Below, piece by piece: positions 1 through 5,536 of a stretch of DNA of 5,835 nucleotides; positions within the stretch are counted from its first letter, which is position 1, and every line of letters starts with the position of its first letter. The stretch comes from Akkermansia muciniphila (GTDB lineage: Bacteria > Pseudomonadota > Gammaproteobacteria > Burkholderiales > Burkholderiaceae_C), in NCBI GenBank assembly GCA_943327015.2, contig CALPVM020000164.1, positions 1 through 5,835 on the forward strand, in the 5' to 3' direction. The position numbers were made by a program, and so were the translations under genes. A model generated the notes under the pieces. That model saw only the letters and a program-made list of their open reading frames with translations. It was not told the origin of the DNA and made no database searches.

Positions 1-82
1 CAATCACTGTGACGGTGTGCCGGGCTTTCATAATGCTGTAAATCTGGTATCGTTCAATTTGGCTGAGGTGTTTGTAATTCAT
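1..82 (-). CDS. IS30-family transposase, N-terminal fragment
   Basis: The first 27 codons of a transposase read leftward from an ATG at 82-80 and run off the window. The N-terminus begins MNYKHLSQIERYQIYSIMKA, the typical opening of IS30-family transposases, in which this segment precedes and enters the N-terminal helix-turn-helix that binds the terminal repeats. The catalytic DDE domain lies outside the window. The start has no obvious Shine-Dalgarno sequence directly upstream (the preceding bases on the minus strand are gaagttacccg). A strong AGGAGG sits further up, at 140-135, in front of an overlapping short reading frame, so translation may be coupled to that frame. The family assignment rests on recognising the N-terminal motif. 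The completeness of the gene is unknown. Confidence 0.85.
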   Translation of the reverse strand, partial: MNYKHLSQIERYQIYSIMKARHTVTVI

Positions 83-128
83 CGGGTAACTTCGACTTGC
101 AGGTCAGAAAGCCTTGTATGTTAAACAT
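54..128 (-). CDS. possible 24-residue leader peptide overlapping the transposase start
   Basis: A short frame starts at ATG 128-126 and ends at TGA 56-54, encoding 24 residues (MFNIQGFLTCK...). It is preceded by a perfect AGGAGG at 140-135 with a 6-nt spacer, the best ribosome binding site in this part of the window. The frame differs from that of the transposase and runs past the transposase ATG (82-80), ending 26 nt inside it. Ribosomes finishing this frame would therefore stop close to the transposase start, an arrangement that could limit or couple transposase translation. I do not recognise the peptide. It may be a by-product of an element whose real start is read differently. Confidence 0.35.
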   Translation of the reverse strand: MFNIQGFLTCKSKLPDELQTPQPN

Positions 129-156
129 CCTCAGCCTCCTAACCATAGTTAATCAA

Positions 157-182
157 AGTTGCACTTCGTACTTGAATCCGCC
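157..182 (-). repeat. IS30-type terminal inverted repeat (one end)
   Basis: Read on the minus strand, this 26-nt stretch begins GGCGGATTCAAGTACGAAGT and ends GCAACT. Aligned without gaps to the left end of Escherichia coli IS30 as I remember it, the blocks GATTCAA and GCAAC fall at the same positions. It lies on the outer side of the transposase start, as expected for the left repeat. The partner repeat is outside the window, so the exact limits are inferred. Confidence 0.65.
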
Positions 183-184
183 CC

Positions 185-275
185 GTATAAAGTCTTGCAC
201 ATTGCAAAAAAACAGACCAAATTGTAAATGGCAAGCCCATGCACCGGAACAAAACAGGTACATTGCAGGGCATCT
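185..275. other. short intergenic stretch between the IS end and the first chromosomal gene
   Basis: About 90 nt separate the inferred IS end from the cysteine-cluster gene. A weak promoter-like pair, TTGCAA at 202-207 and GTAAAT at 224-229 with a 16-nt spacer, can be drawn but is not convincing. AGGG at 267-270 is a plausible ribosome binding site, 5 nt before the ATG at 276. Any native promoter of the downstream genes must lie here or have been displaced by the element. Confidence 0.4.
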
Positions 276-647
276 ATGGAGAAGTCTACCCAAATTATTT
301 ACATTCAGCCGCTGGCACCCGCCAAACCTGCAATCGGAGCACCCTGCAATGGTTGTGGCGTATGCTGTTTATACGAGCCATGCCCCTTGGGTATGTTGTT
401 GTCACGCAAACGAACAGGAGCCTGTGTCGCCTTGCGCTGGTATGCTCCACTACAACTTTACCGCTGCGGAGCGCTTAGCCATTCTCGCGAAGTGGCCACA
501 AACTCCCTCCCCTTTCTATTAAGATGGGTAACCCCGTTGCTTGCCTACGTGCTGCAAAAAAGTGCAAGACGCTGGATAGCGGCAGGTAAAGGATGCGACT
601 CCACACTTGAAATAGACCATGACGCAACGCCAAACACTCCATCATGA
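276..647 (+). CDS. small cysteine-cluster protein of unknown function
   Basis: The product is a 123-residue, probably cytoplasmic protein with eight cysteines. Near its N-terminus is PCNGCGVCCLYEPCPLGM, giving Cys24, Cys27, Cys30, Cys31 and Cys36 (C-x2-C-x2-C-C-x4-C). Cys50, Cys64 (RCGAL) and Cys107 (AGKGCDS) follow. This resembles the cysteine-cluster proteins often annotated as YkgJ-like, and short conserved hypothetical proteins of Burkholderiales. The pattern suggests binding of zinc or an iron-sulfur cluster, but that is inference. The central part (about 78-103) is hydrophobic to basic, without a clear membrane helix. I chose ATG 276 over the in-frame ATG at 228 because AGGG at 267-270 precedes it and the added 16 residues look unlike protein. 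The end overlaps the Nif3-like gene by 29 nt, implying co-translation. No catalytic function can be assigned. Confidence 0.75.
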   Translation: MEKSTQIIYIQPLAPAKPAIGAPCNGCGVCCLYEPCPLGMLLSRKRTGACVALRWYAPLQLYRCGALSHSREVATNSLPFLLRWVTPLLAYVLQKSARRWIAAGKGCDSTLEIDHDATPNTPS

Positions 648-1374
648 ACTCGATGCGCTTCTGCAACCTGAGCGCTTTAAAGACTACGGCCCCAATGGCC
701 TACAGGTAGAAGGTTGCGCCACCGTTCGTAAAATTGCAAGCGGGGTAACTGCAAGCCTGGCGTTTATTGAAGCTGCAATTGCAGCTGAGGCCGACACTTT
801 GCTGGTGCACCACGGACTGTTTTGGCGTGGTCAAAGCGGTTGTATTACGGGTTGGATGCGGCAACGCCTCGCTCTACTTTTGCAACACAACATCAACCTG
901 TTTGCCTACCATTTGCCTCTGGATGCACATCCTGATCTGGGCAATAACGCCACATTGGGCAAAGTATTGGGTTTACAAGCCACTGGTCGTTTTGGAGACA
1001 ACCAATTGGGTTTTATGGGCGAGCCTATCGATCAGGTGTTTCCCGACACGGCAAACCTTTCACAACACATTGCCCAAGCACTGGGACGCACAGTGACTTG
1101 TGTTGTAGGTCATGACCGCCCCATACAACGGCTTGCATGGTGTAGCGGCGGAGCCCAAGGGTATTTTGAATCTGCGATTGCAGCGGGTGTAGATGCATTT
1201 ATTACCGGCGAAATATCCGAACCCCAAGCACATTATGCGCGCGAGTGTGGGGTTTCATTTTTGGCGTGCGGTCACCACGCCACCGAACGTTACGGAGTTC
1301 AAGCTGTAGGTAACCACATGGCTCAGCGGCTTGGCTTGGAGCACGAATTTATAGACATAGACAACCCTGCGTAA
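619..1374 (+). CDS. Nif3/YbgI-family dinuclear metal-centre protein
   Basis: The product has 251 residues, the usual length for the short bacterial members of the Nif3-like family (YbgI type), which form hexameric toroids with two metal ions per subunit. The family signatures are all present: KDYGPNGLQVEG at 21-32, VHHG with His64 and His65, YHLPLDAHPDLGNN with His98 and Asp102, SGGAQG at 176-181, TGEISEPQAHYA at 196-207, and GHHATERYG with His219 and Glu223. By comparison with E. coli YbgI, the likely metal ligands are His64, His65, Asp102, His219 and Glu223. Members are often labelled 'GTP cyclohydrolase 1 type 2 homologue', but the physiological role of the family is not settled and I do not assert that activity. 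The start at 619 overlaps the preceding gene by 29 nt and has no strong ribosome binding site, which fits translational coupling. Only 8 nt separate its stop from pdxA. Confidence 0.92.
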   Translation: MTQRQTLHHELDALLQPERFKDYGPNGLQVEGCATVRKIASGVTASLAFIEAAIAAEADTLLVHHGLFWRGQSGCITGWMRQRLALLLQHNINLFAYHLPLDAHPDLGNNATLGKVLGLQATGRFGDNQLGFMGEPIDQVFPDTANLSQHIAQALGRTVTCVVGHDRPIQRLAWCSGGAQGYFESAIAAGVDAFITGEISEPQAHYARECGVSFLACGHHATERYGVQAVGNHMAQRLGLEHEFIDIDNPA

Positions 1375-1382
1375 TTTGAGTC

Positions 1383-2426
1383 ATGCACCTACCCATTGCT
1401 ATTACCCAAGGAGATGCCGCCGGCATCGGGCCAGAAATTATTGCCAAAGCATTCATTTCACAACCAGAATTGTTACATGGCTGCTTTGTTGCTGGAGACC
1501 TTGCGACCATGCGCCGCGCAAGCAGTCTCTTTGTAAAAGACGGACACCCCGCCTTGCCCGTAGCAGTGATCACACAGCCAGAAGAAGCCTTAAACACGCC
1601 GCCGCGTTGCCTGCCACTATTGCAAATAGGCGCCCCACCGCCATTAGCGCCCTTTGGCAAAGTTAATGCCAGTGCAGGTGAATTTGCCGGACGTTGCATC
1701 GTGTGGGCAGCGCAAGCCGCATTGGATAAAAAGGTTCACGCACTCGTTACAGCACCTATTCACAAAGAAGCGCTGTCGGCTGCAGGACTGCCTTACTGCC
1801 AGTTTCCCGGGCACACAGAAATGCTGCAGTGGTTATCAGCAAAGCACAAAGGGGTGCAAAATTCACAGTTGCCTGTGCGAATGATGCTGGCCAACGATGA
1901 GTTACGTACCGTACTTGTGAGTGTGCACATGTCATTGCGTAACGCCTTGGATGCAGTTACAACCCCCAACGTTCTGGAAACCATTCGTATTACGCACCAA
2001 GCCCTTCAACCATTACTCGATCGCGCTCCACGCATCGCGGTTGCGGGACTCAACCCGCATGCAGGCGAGGGCGGACTCTTTGGCCGGGAAGAAATAGACA
2101 TTATCCAGCCCGCGATCACTGCGGCTCGCCAATCAGGCTTGGATGCCTATGGCCCCTTTGCGCCAGATACGGTATTCATGCGCGCACGCCAGTCGGCCCA
2201 GCATCCGGCTGAATTCGATGTAGTCATAGCCATGTACCACGACCAAGGTTTAATTCCGGTCAAATACTTGGGGGTTGAAAAGGGGGTCAATGTGACGCTG
2301 GGCCTACCGTTGGTACGCACCAGTCCCGACCACGGAACAGCGTTTGACATTGCAGGAACGGGCGCCGCCGATGCATCGAGTTTGATCGAGGCTATTCGGA
2401 TGGCTAAAAATGCATGCGCATGTTAA
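1383..2426 (+). CDS. pdxA: 4-phosphohydroxy-L-threonine dehydrogenase PdxA
   Basis: PdxA oxidises 4-phosphohydroxy-L-threonine with NAD; the product decarboxylates to 3-amino-2-oxopropyl phosphate, which PdxJ uses to make pyridoxine 5'-phosphate. It is a cytoplasmic homodimer with a bound divalent metal. The 347 residues are slightly longer than E. coli PdxA (about 329). Visible motifs are ITQGDAAGIGPEI at 7-19, TAPIHKEA at 123-130, FPGHTE with His144, VHMSLR with His182, GLNPHAGEGG at 222-231, AMYHDQGLIPVKY with His286, GVNVTLGLPLVRTSPDHGTA at 301-320 and AGTGAADASS at 324-333. His144, His182 and His286 match the three metal-binding histidines of the family. The start has only a weak GAG upstream, so it probably depends on the Nif3-like gene 8 nt before it. 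In enterobacteria pdxA lies with surA and ksgA, so this setting differs. A PdxA2-type paralogue with another substrate cannot be excluded by eye. Confidence 0.9.
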   Translation: MHLPIAITQGDAAGIGPEIIAKAFISQPELLHGCFVAGDLATMRRASSLFVKDGHPALPVAVITQPEEALNTPPRCLPLLQIGAPPPLAPFGKVNASAGEFAGRCIVWAAQAALDKKVHALVTAPIHKEALSAAGLPYCQFPGHTEMLQWLSAKHKGVQNSQLPVRMMLANDELRTVLVSVHMSLRNALDAVTTPNVLETIRITHQALQPLLDRAPRIAVAGLNPHAGEGGLFGREEIDIIQPAITAARQSGLDAYGPFAPDTVFMRARQSAQHPAEFDVVIAMYHDQGLIPVKYLGVEKGVNVTLGLPLVRTSPDHGTAFDIAGTGAADASSLIEAIRMAKNACAC

Positions 2427-2536
2427 ATGATGCTGATTAACAACCCCAATTGCCAATATTTTCTTACACCGCGAACACAATCGTTCAAAAAAGTGAATAA
2501 CTTAGGGGCTGAAAGCGCATATCACCAGACTTTAGC

Positions 2537-2566
2537 TTGAAACTCGTGATGTCGGTCAGCTACAAT
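2537..2566 (+). promoter_or_regulatory. sigma70-type promoter of petABC
   Basis: TTGAAA at 2537-2542 and TACAAT at 2561-2566 are separated by 18 nt. They match the -35 and -10 consensus at four and five of six positions. Transcription would start near 2573, leaving a leader of about 35 nt before the petA ATG at 2608. This is the best promoter-like pair I found on the plus strand, and it lies in the gap after pdxA, so petABC is probably transcribed independently of the upstream genes. I saw no clear operator around it and no convincing terminator for pdxA between 2427 and 2536. Confidence 0.7.
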
Positions 2567-2607
2567 CTCCAATCACCCTTTACTAGCGATGTTCATTGAG
2601 GATTCTC

Positions 2608-3222
2608 ATGAGTGAAAACCTTGTCGACCAACAACAAATCGACTCCAGCAAACGGACTTGGTTAATTGCTTCAAGCTGTGCTGGCGCAGCTGGCGCAGTA
2701 GCCACAGCTATTCCCTTCGTAAGCACATTTCAGCCATCTGAGCGCGCCAAAGCGGCCGGTGCAGCGGTTGAAGTAGACCTAGCTGAACTTAAACCAGGCG
2801 AAAAACTAACTGTGGAGTGGCGCGGAAAACCCGTATGGGTTGTACGCCGCACGCCAGAGCAACTGGCAGCACTCTCCAAGCTCACAGACCAACTGGCTGA
2901 TCCGGAGTCCAAGCGCAAGCCCGATGAATTCACTCCAGAGTATGCTCGCAACGAAGCACGCTCCATTAAACCTGAATATTTTGTTGCTGTAGGTATCTGC
3001 ACTCACTTGGGCTGCTCTCCATCCGACAAATTCCAAACTGGCGCACAACCTTCTTTGCCTAACGACTGGCAAGGCGGCTTTTTCTGCCCCTGCCACGGAT
3101 CTACCTTTGATATGGCTGGGCGAGTTTACAAAAACAAACCCGCACCAGACAATCTGGAAGTCCCCCCCCATATGTACCTCTCCGACAGCAAGTTGCTGAT
3201 TGGCGAAGACAAAAAAGCCTGA
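2608..3222 (+). CDS. petA: cytochrome bc1 Rieske iron-sulfur subunit
   Basis: The 204-residue Rieske [2Fe-2S] subunit takes the first electron from ubiquinol at the Qo site and passes it to cytochrome c1. The cluster motifs are CTHLGC at 131-136 (Cys131, His133) and CPCHGS at 160-165 (Cys160, His163) as ligands, with Cys136 and Cys162 forming the family's disulfide. An N-terminal membrane anchor spans about 18-41, preceded by SSKRTWLIAS, a twin-arginine-like signal with Lys15-Arg16 in place of Arg-Arg. This implies Tat export with the anchor retained, leaving the cluster domain in the periplasm. PVWVVRRTPEQL at 75-86 and the insert before the first cluster loop are typical of proteobacterial members. 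I chose ATG 2608 over the in-frame TTG at 2596 because GAGGA at 2598-2602 sits 5 nt upstream of the ATG. It is first in the petABC operon, 25 nt before petB. Confidence 0.96.
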   Translation: MSENLVDQQQIDSSKRTWLIASSCAGAAGAVATAIPFVSTFQPSERAKAAGAAVEVDLAELKPGEKLTVEWRGKPVWVVRRTPEQLAALSKLTDQLADPESKRKPDEFTPEYARNEARSIKPEYFVAVGICTHLGCSPSDKFQTGAQPSLPNDWQGGFFCPCHGSTFDMAGRVYKNKPAPDNLEVPPHMYLSDSKLLIGEDKKA

Positions 3223-3247
3223 CCCTTAAGCGCACGGAGCATACCCT

Positions 3248-4657
3248 ATGGCTGAAATGAAAGAAATCTCCCCCAATGCACCGGCCTCTGCACGGCTGCT
3301 CAATTGGATAGATAACCGCTTCCCGTTAAGCAAACTGTATAACGAGCACTTGGGCGAGTATTACGCACCGAAAAATTTTAACCTCTGGTACATTTTTGGT
3401 GCACTATCCATGCTGGTTCTGGTTATTCAGATCGTAACCGGCATATTTTTAGTGATGCACTACAAGCCAGACGCTAATTTAGCCTTTGGTTCTGTTGAGT
3501 ACATCATGCGTGACGTACCCTGGGGCTGGCTAATCCGCTATATGCACTCCACCGGTGCATCAGCATTTTTTGTAGTGGTGTACCTGCATATGTTCCGTGG
3601 TTTGATCTATGGTAGCTACCGCAAACCACGTGAACTGGTCTGGTTATTCGGTTGCGGCATTTTTCTGTGCCTGATGGCGGAAGCCTTCATGGGCTACCTG
3701 TTGCCATGGGGTCAAATGAGCTACTGGGGTGCTCAAGTTATTGTGAACCTGTTTGCTGCAGTACCCGTCATCGGACCTGATTTGGCTTTGTTGATTCGTG
3801 GTGACTATGTTGTAGGTGACGCAACTCTGAACCGCTTTTTCAGCTTCCACGTTATTGCCGTACCACTGGTGCTGTTAGGTTTGGTGGCTGCACACATCAT
3901 TGCATTGCATGAAGTCGGCTCCAACAACCCTGATGGTGTTGAAATTAAAGGACCTAAAGCCCCACGCGACGCCAAGGGTCACCCTTTGGATGGTATTCCT
4001 TTCCACCCCTACTACACTGTGCATGACATCTTTATGGTGAGCGTGTTCTTGATGGTGTTTTCTGCCATCATCTTCTTTGCACCTGAGTTTGGTGGTTACT
4101 TCTTGGAGTACAACAACTTTATTCCAGCTGACCCACTCAAAACACCGTTGCACATTGCTCCAGTGTGGTATTTCACACCGTTCTACTCCATGCTGCGTGC
4201 CATTACCAGCGAAATGATGTACGCCCTGATTGCCTGCGTTATCGGTGCGGCCATTCTGAGCGTTGTCAAAATCAAAATGGCTGGCATTTTTAAAGGCGCC
4301 ATCGTTATCGGTGCAGTTGCTTTGACCGCCATGATGATGTCTATTGATGCCAAATTCTGGGGCGTTGTGGTCATGGGTGGTGCAGTGATTATTCTGTTCT
4401 TCCTGCCATGGTTGGATAACTGTAATGTCAAATCCATCCGCTACCGCCCTGACTGGCACAAGTATCTCTACGCTATTTTTGTATTGAACTTCCTAGTGCT
4501 GGGTTACCTTGGTGTACTCCCACCCTCCCCGATTGGCGAGCGTGTATCACAAGTCGGAACGCTGTTTTACTTTGGCTTCTTCCTGCTTATGCCTTGGTGG
4601 AGCCAGATTGGTGACACCAAAGCCGTGCCTGATCGTGTGAATTTTGTAGCCCACTGA
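3248..4657 (+). CDS. petB: cytochrome bc1 subunit cytochrome b
   Basis: This is the 469-residue integral membrane core of the bc1 complex. It carries hemes bL and bH and both quinone sites, Qo and Qi. Heme ligands are His100 and His114 in helix B (YMHSTG; YLHMFR) and His201 and His216 in helix D (SFHVIA; AAHIIA). The helix D pair is 15 residues apart, one more than in mitochondrial cytochrome b and the same as in cytochrome b6. GYLLPWGQMSYWGAQVI at 149-165 is the conserved helix C/cd1 region lining Qo. The ef-loop motif is PVWY at 305-308 rather than PEWY. It is a single fused chain, not split as in b6f, with extra hydrophobic helices in the C-terminal third (about 325-390 and 405-450). Translation starts at ATG 3248 with GGAG at 3236-3239; ATG 3257 is a possible alternative. 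petC follows after 16 nt. The ascribed function is secure. Confidence 0.97.
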   Translation: MAEMKEISPNAPASARLLNWIDNRFPLSKLYNEHLGEYYAPKNFNLWYIFGALSMLVLVIQIVTGIFLVMHYKPDANLAFGSVEYIMRDVPWGWLIRYMHSTGASAFFVVVYLHMFRGLIYGSYRKPRELVWLFGCGIFLCLMAEAFMGYLLPWGQMSYWGAQVIVNLFAAVPVIGPDLALLIRGDYVVGDATLNRFFSFHVIAVPLVLLGLVAAHIIALHEVGSNNPDGVEIKGPKAPRDAKGHPLDGIPFHPYYTVHDIFMVSVFLMVFSAIIFFAPEFGGYFLEYNNFIPADPLKTPLHIAPVWYFTPFYSMLRAITSEMMYALIACVIGAAILSVVKIKMAGIFKGAIVIGAVALTAMMMSIDAKFWGVVVMGGAVIILFFLPWLDNCNVKSIRYRPDWHKYLYAIFVLNFLVLGYLGVLPPSPIGERVSQVGTLFYFGFFLLMPWWSQIGDTKAVPDRVNFVAH

Positions 4658-4673
4658 GTCGGAGAACCCAAGA

Positions 4674-5432
4674 ATGAAAAAAATACTCATCACAATACTG
4701 GCAGCCATAGGTTTTGTGGCTAGCGCCCATGCTGCTGGTGGCGGCATTGCATGGGACAAAGCCCCCAAAAACACCAACGACTTAGGTTCCTTGCAAAACG
4801 GTGCCAAGCTGTTTGTTAACTATTGCCTGAACTGCCACTCTGCAGCTTTTATGCGTTACAACCGCTTAAAAGACATTGGTCTAACCGAGCAACAAATCAA
4901 GGACAACCTACTCTTCACCACTGAAAAAGTAGGCGAAACCATGAAAGCTGCTATTGACCCACGCCAAGCTAAGGACTGGTTTGGAGCCAATCCACCCGAC
5001 CTCACACTGGTTGCCCGCTCACGCTCGGCTGTAGGACAAGGCTCAGGTGCTGACTACCTTTACACCTATTTACGCACCTATTACCCTGATGACACCAAGC
5101 CTACCGGATGGAACAATCTGGCGTTTCCCAACGTAGGTATGCCGCACGTGCTATGGGAGCTGCAAGGTATGCGCAAGCCCGTGTTCGTGACAACCAACGA
5201 CCATGGTCATGAAGTTCAGGTACTCAAGGGCTGGGAGCAAATTACCCCCGGTACCATGACACCTGTGCAATACGATCAAGCTATGGGTGACTTGGTGAAC
5301 TATTTGCAATGGATGGCTGAACCAGCTCAAAACACACGCGTTCGTATTGGTGTGTGGGTTATGTTGTTTTTGTGCGTCATGACTTTATTTACATGGCGCC
5401 TCAATGCGGCCTACTGGAAAGAAGTCAAATAA
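4674..5432 (+). CDS. petC: cytochrome bc1 subunit cytochrome c1
   Basis: The 252-residue cytochrome c1 accepts electrons from the Rieske centre and reduces soluble or membrane-bound cytochrome c in the periplasm. Residues 1-20 are a Sec signal peptide (MKKILITILAAIGFVASAHA) with likely cleavage after Ala20. Heme c attaches at CLNCH, 51-55, with His55 as one axial ligand. Met156 in NVGMPHVLW is the probable second ligand by comparison with the family. NPPDLTLVARSR at 106-117 and YLYTYLRTYYPDD at 128-140 are characteristic of c1. One C-terminal membrane anchor runs from about 226 to 243, ending WRLNAAYWKEVK near the cytoplasmic face. GGAG at 4661-4664 precedes the ATG by 9 nt. It is the last gene of petABC and is followed by an intrinsic terminator. 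Maturation needs the cytochrome c heme-attachment machinery, which is encoded elsewhere. Confidence 0.96.
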   Translation: MKKILITILAAIGFVASAHAAGGGIAWDKAPKNTNDLGSLQNGAKLFVNYCLNCHSAAFMRYNRLKDIGLTEQQIKDNLLFTTEKVGETMKAAIDPRQAKDWFGANPPDLTLVARSRSAVGQGSGADYLYTYLRTYYPDDTKPTGWNNLAFPNVGMPHVLWELQGMRKPVFVTTNDHGHEVQVLKGWEQITPGTMTPVQYDQAMGDLVNYLQWMAEPAQNTRVRIGVWVMLFLCVMTLFTWRLNAAYWKEVK

Positions 5433-5483
5433 AGGTATTTTAATTGTCGCAAGTGCCCCCACATAAGGACACTTGACGAATGC

Positions 5484-5520
5484 AGAGTGGGCTTGCCAAG
5501 GCAACCCACTCTTTTTAATT
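5484..5520 (+). terminator. rho-independent terminator after petC
   Basis: A GC-rich hairpin is formed by AGAGTGGG at 5484-5491 and TTGCC at 5493-5497, pairing with GGCAA at 5500-5504 and CCCACTCT at 5505-5512. That is 13 base pairs with one bulged C at 5492 and a very short AA loop. It is followed by a T-rich run that includes TTTT at 5513-5516. It lies 51 nt past the petC stop and ends about 20 nt before the sspA start, so it should end most petABC transcripts. Because no good promoter is visible between it and sspA, some read-through may supply sspA. Confidence 0.88.
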
Positions 5521-5536
5521 TTAGGAGTCTTTTGCC

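Larger units (their letters stand above)
1..184 (-). mobile_element. IS30-family insertion sequence, left end (partial)
   Basis: This is the start of an IS30-family element that continues off the left edge of the window. Two things support it: the transposase N-terminus at 1-82, and a terminal-repeat-like sequence at 157-182 about 75-100 nt upstream of the transposase start, the usual spacing for this family. The outer boundary is put at about 182-184 from the position of the repeat. It could be off by a few bases because the other end and the target duplication are not visible. IS30-family elements usually carry one transposase gene of the DDE type and duplicate only a few bases of target. 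Whether this copy is intact cannot be judged. Confidence 0.8.

Noticed and set aside
228..275. ATG at 228 as the start of the cysteine-cluster gene
   Set aside because: No ribosome binding site precedes it, and the 16 added residues look unlike the N-terminus of this type of protein. ATG 276 has AGGG 5 nt upstream.
97..522. A 141-codon plus-strand reading frame across the IS end and the cysteine-cluster gene
   Set aside because: It crosses the IS boundary and overlaps the better supported cysteine-cluster gene in another frame. It has no ribosome binding site and no recognisable motif.
1349..1699. A 116-codon minus-strand frame over the Nif3-pdxA junction
   Set aside because: It overlaps two well-supported genes on the opposite strand and has no recognisable features.
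2596..2607. TTG at 2596 as the petA start
   Set aside because: The GAGGA at 2598-2602 lies inside those codons and is ideally placed for the ATG at 2608.
3875..4459. A 194-codon minus-strand frame antisense to petB
   Set aside because: It is rich in His, Asn and Gln, as expected from reading the complement of a membrane-protein gene. There is no promoter or family motif, and petB on the other strand is certain.
5451..5474. Imperfect hairpin between the petC stop and the terminator (AAGTGCCC with GGACACTT)
   Set aside because: It has a mismatched stem of about seven pairs without a T tract, and is too weak to call a regulatory element by eye.
5493..5521. TTGCCA and TAATTT with a 17-nt spacer as an sspA promoter
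   Set aside because: The -10 match is poor, the boxes are the terminator stem and its T tract, and the start point would fall on the sspA ribosome binding site.
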